7,796 bases of DNA from an uncultured Bacteroides sp. (GTDB taxonomy: Bacteria; Bacteroidota; Bacteroidia; Bacteroidales; UBA11471): positions 1 to 7,796 of the forward strand of contig CAJLYN010000095.1 in assembly GCA_905210875.1 (NCBI GenBank). The letters are read 5' to 3'. This document shows positions 6,858-7,796 of this stretch, one piece after another. Made by a program: the position numbers and the translations under genes. The notes under the pieces are model-generated. The model saw only the letters and a program-made list of their open reading frames with translations, did not search any database and was not told the DNA's origin. The stretch's first letter is position 1. Every line of letters starts with the position of its first letter.

Positions 6858-6889
6858 TTTGTTTTTTTCAATTAATCGCTATATATTTG
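6858..6889 (+). promoter_or_regulatory. promoter of the 6S-type small RNA
   Basis: TTTG (6858-6861), 20 bases, then TATATTTG (6882-6889): a full match to the Bacteroidota promoter pattern. Transcription would begin near 6895-6897. It lies directly after the rplT terminator and drives no open reading frame, which indicates an independent RNA gene. Confidence 0.8.
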
Positions 6890-6895
6890 TCATAG

Positions 6896-7121
6896 TCAAT
6901 TACGGTTAAGACATAAGATTGCGTCGTATTGGATTGGGAAACTCTTCAAATCTTATGAAATACCGAGACAAGCTTTCTTCTCCAATGGCGGGCCACGCCT
7001 TTATGGTATGCTTAGCACGGTGGATTACAAAGGGGGAGGGGCACTCAAATCCTGTCGTTCGGAGTTTCATCGCATCATACGGCGCAATCTCTTTTTTTGC
7101 TCTCTTGTGAGGGCTTTTTTT
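6896..7121 (+). ncRNA. ssrS: 6S RNA candidate (Bacteroidales-1 type)
   Basis: A transcript of about 225 nt is bounded by a near-consensus promoter and an intrinsic terminator, with no credible protein inside. AGATTGCGTCGTAT (6916-6929) pairs over 14 bp, with one U-G, to ATACGGCGCAATCT (7077-7090). Further in, GAAACTC (6938-6944) pairs with GAGTTTC (7062-7068). After an uneven open region (18 bases on the 5' side), CCGA and GAC (6963-6969) pair with TCGG (7059-7062, sharing one base with the previous stem) and GTC (7054-7056). CTTCTCC (6977-6983) can pair with GGAGGGG (7035-7041) towards the tip. A long rod with a large bubble is the shape of 6S RNA, which binds the RNA polymerase holoenzyme. 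The Bacteroidales-1 RNA, often found downstream of L20 genes and, as I recall, since recognised as 6S RNA, has this setting. The fold was paired by eye; exact ends are estimates. Confidence 0.68.
7099..7121 (+). terminator. terminator of the small RNA
   Basis: GCTCTC (7099-7104) pairs with GAGGGC (7109-7114), one G-U, around the loop TTGT, followed by seven T (7115-7121). It sits 9 bases after the closing stem of the 6S-type structure. Confidence 0.85.
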
Positions 7122-7239
7122 ATGTCTGTACATTTCGGTGCTTTGTTGTCAATCATCTGTTTTGATGTTTTTTGTGTGTGACTGAGCCGGTGGTTGTTCG
7201 CTTTCCGGCATTGTTTTGCGTAGTAAAATATCCTTATCA
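7122..7239. other. spacer without a recognisable gene
   Basis: This T-rich stretch between the small RNA and the MATE promoter contains no reading frame I can support. Visible elements are weak: a 4-bp hairpin with six T (7154-7173) and a 5-bp GCCGG/CCGGC inverted pair (7186-7190, 7205-7209). I assign neither a function. Confidence 0.5.
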
Positions 7240-7271
7240 TTTGTATATCCGAAATCTTTGGCCCATCTTTG
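7240..7271 (+). promoter_or_regulatory. likely promoter of the MATE transporter gene
   Basis: TTTG (7240-7243), 20 bases, then CATCTTTG (7264-7271), one mismatch from TAnnTTTG. Transcription would start near 7278, giving a leader of about 125 nt that includes the hairpins at 7303-7364. A second arrangement, TTTG at 7215-7218 with TATCATTTG at 7235-7243, is possible but has poor spacing. Confidence 0.45.
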
Positions 7272-7302
7272 TGCCATATTTACAGAAGCAGAGTTTTGTA
7301 AT

Positions 7303-7365
7303 CCTCATCGGAGGGCGAAAGCCGGATAAGATGACTGGGTAAAACCATCGTCTTACCCGGCTTTT
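7303..7365 (+). promoter_or_regulatory. long hairpin in the MATE leader, possible attenuator
   Basis: A small hairpin CCTC-ATCG-GAGG (7303-7314) precedes a long one. In the long hairpin AAAGCCGG (7318-7325) pairs with CCGGCTTT (7357-7364), TAAGATGA (7327-7334) pairs with TCGTCTTA (7348-7355) with one U-G, and TGG (7336-7338) pairs with CCA (7345-7347). That makes 19 bp interrupted by one A-C mismatch and one bulged C. The right arm ends in four T (7362-7365), a minimal terminator tail. It ends about 40 nt before the start codon, so premature termination or control of translation is plausible. No ligand class is recognised. Confidence 0.45.
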
Positions 7366-7403
7366 CTGTTGCAAAGAGTCTGTGTTTAAAGAATAAGTGC
7401 CGT

Positions 7404-7796
7404 ATGAAGGAGACTGGTCTCGATTTTGGAAACGAGAAAATATCTACCTTATTCAAAAAGTTGTTTTTCCCGACGCTCTTAGGTATGTTGAGTGTTTCGG
7501 CCGTAACCACCATTGATGGGATATTTGTGGGCCATGGAGTGGGTAGCGACGGTATTGCTGCCGTAAACATCTGTGTACCGCTGCTTATGTTTCTTACGGG
7601 AGTGGGCCTGATGGTGGGAGCCGGCTGTTCTGTTATTGCCTCAATACACCTTTCACAGGGTAAGTTCCTGTCTGCTCGGACCGGTGTAACGCAAGCGCTG
7701 CTTTTTGTCACGGTGGTTGCTTTACTGGTGCTCCTGTTGATCCTGACTTTCCCGAAGTCGATAGTTTATTGGCTTGGCGCCTCGCAGCACCTGTTG
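7404..7796 (+). CDS. MATE family efflux transporter, N-terminal part (3' end outside window)
   Basis: From the ATG at 7404 the frame is open to the window edge, 131 codons. After a short polar N-terminus (MKETGLDFGNEKIS), a first membrane segment lies at about 18-40 (LFFPTLLGMLSVSAVTTIDG). It is followed by the family-typical IDGIFVGHGVGSDGIAAVNI, a second segment at about 52-76, the loop SQGKFLSART, and a third segment at about 95-116. This is the start of a multidrug and toxic compound extrusion protein, an inner-membrane drug/cation antiporter of about 440-460 residues with 12 segments. The IDGIFVG start resembles the MepA/DinF side of the family more than NorM, a judgement by eye. Substrate unknown. 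It has its own promoter and a structured leader, so it is not part of the thrS operon. Confidence 0.9.
   Translation, partial: MKETGLDFGNEKISTLFKKLFFPTLLGMLSVSAVTTIDGIFVGHGVGSDGIAAVNICVPLLMFLTGVGLMVGAGCSVIASIHLSQGKFLSARTGVTQALLFVTVVALLVLLLILTFPKSIVYWLGASQHLL

Noticed and set aside
7154..7173. Second terminator after the small RNA
   Set aside because: The stem is only 4 bp (CATC/GATG), too weak to call although six T follow.
7280..7711. Minus-strand frame of 143 codons opposite the MATE gene
   Set aside because: It lies antisense to well-conserved MATE membrane segments and its translation resembles no family.
1..7796. CRISPR arrays, insertion sequences, phage genes, tRNA or rRNA genes
   Set aside because: I found no repeat-spacer pattern, transposase, integrase or cloverleaf. 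The window reads as ordinary chromosomal core genes.

Overview
The window comes from a member of the Bacteroidota, most likely order Bacteroidales. Three things point there. Several spacers carry the Bacteroidota promoter pattern TTTG-N20-TAnnTTTG (clearest before thrS and before the small RNA). The genes lack strong Shine-Dalgarno sequences and have A-rich leaders instead. The 3' end of the rplT operon is followed by its own terminator and then by a separately promoted structured RNA, matching the Bacteroidales-1/6S RNA arrangement known downstream of L20 genes in this order. Genus was not determined.

Layout. Positions 1-248 hold the 3' end of a YjbQ/UPF0047 gene. It runs tail to tail into, and overlaps by 7 bp, a minus-strand cytidylate kinase-like gene (242-883). 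A divergent spacer follows, with a -7-like box facing each way. A secreted or periplasmic TPR protein of 690 residues occupies 1130-3202. The 355-base spacer after it holds a weak terminator, several hairpins of unknown role, a near-consensus promoter and a structured leader of about 130 nt in front of thrS. The thrS-infC-rpmI-rplT cluster (3558-6792) encodes threonyl-tRNA synthetase, initiation factor IF3 and ribosomal proteins L35 and L20, and ends in a strong intrinsic terminator (6814-6849). The putative 6S RNA lies at about 6896-7121. The window ends inside a MATE-family transporter gene (7404 onward) whose leader contains a 19-bp hairpin.

How the parts fit. The thrS-infC-rpmI-rplT block is a translation operon. 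In the bacteria where it has been studied, ThrRS and L20 repress their own synthesis by binding mRNA structures that mimic tRNA-Thr or 23S rRNA. This window has candidates for both. A hairpin 17 nt before the thrS start exposes the seven-base loop CTCGTAA, identical to a tRNA-Thr(CGU) anticodon loop. A nested two-helix structure lies 15 nt before the rplT start. I consider the thrS leader hairpin the most interesting signal here. The structures were paired by eye and have not been tested by folding or covariation.
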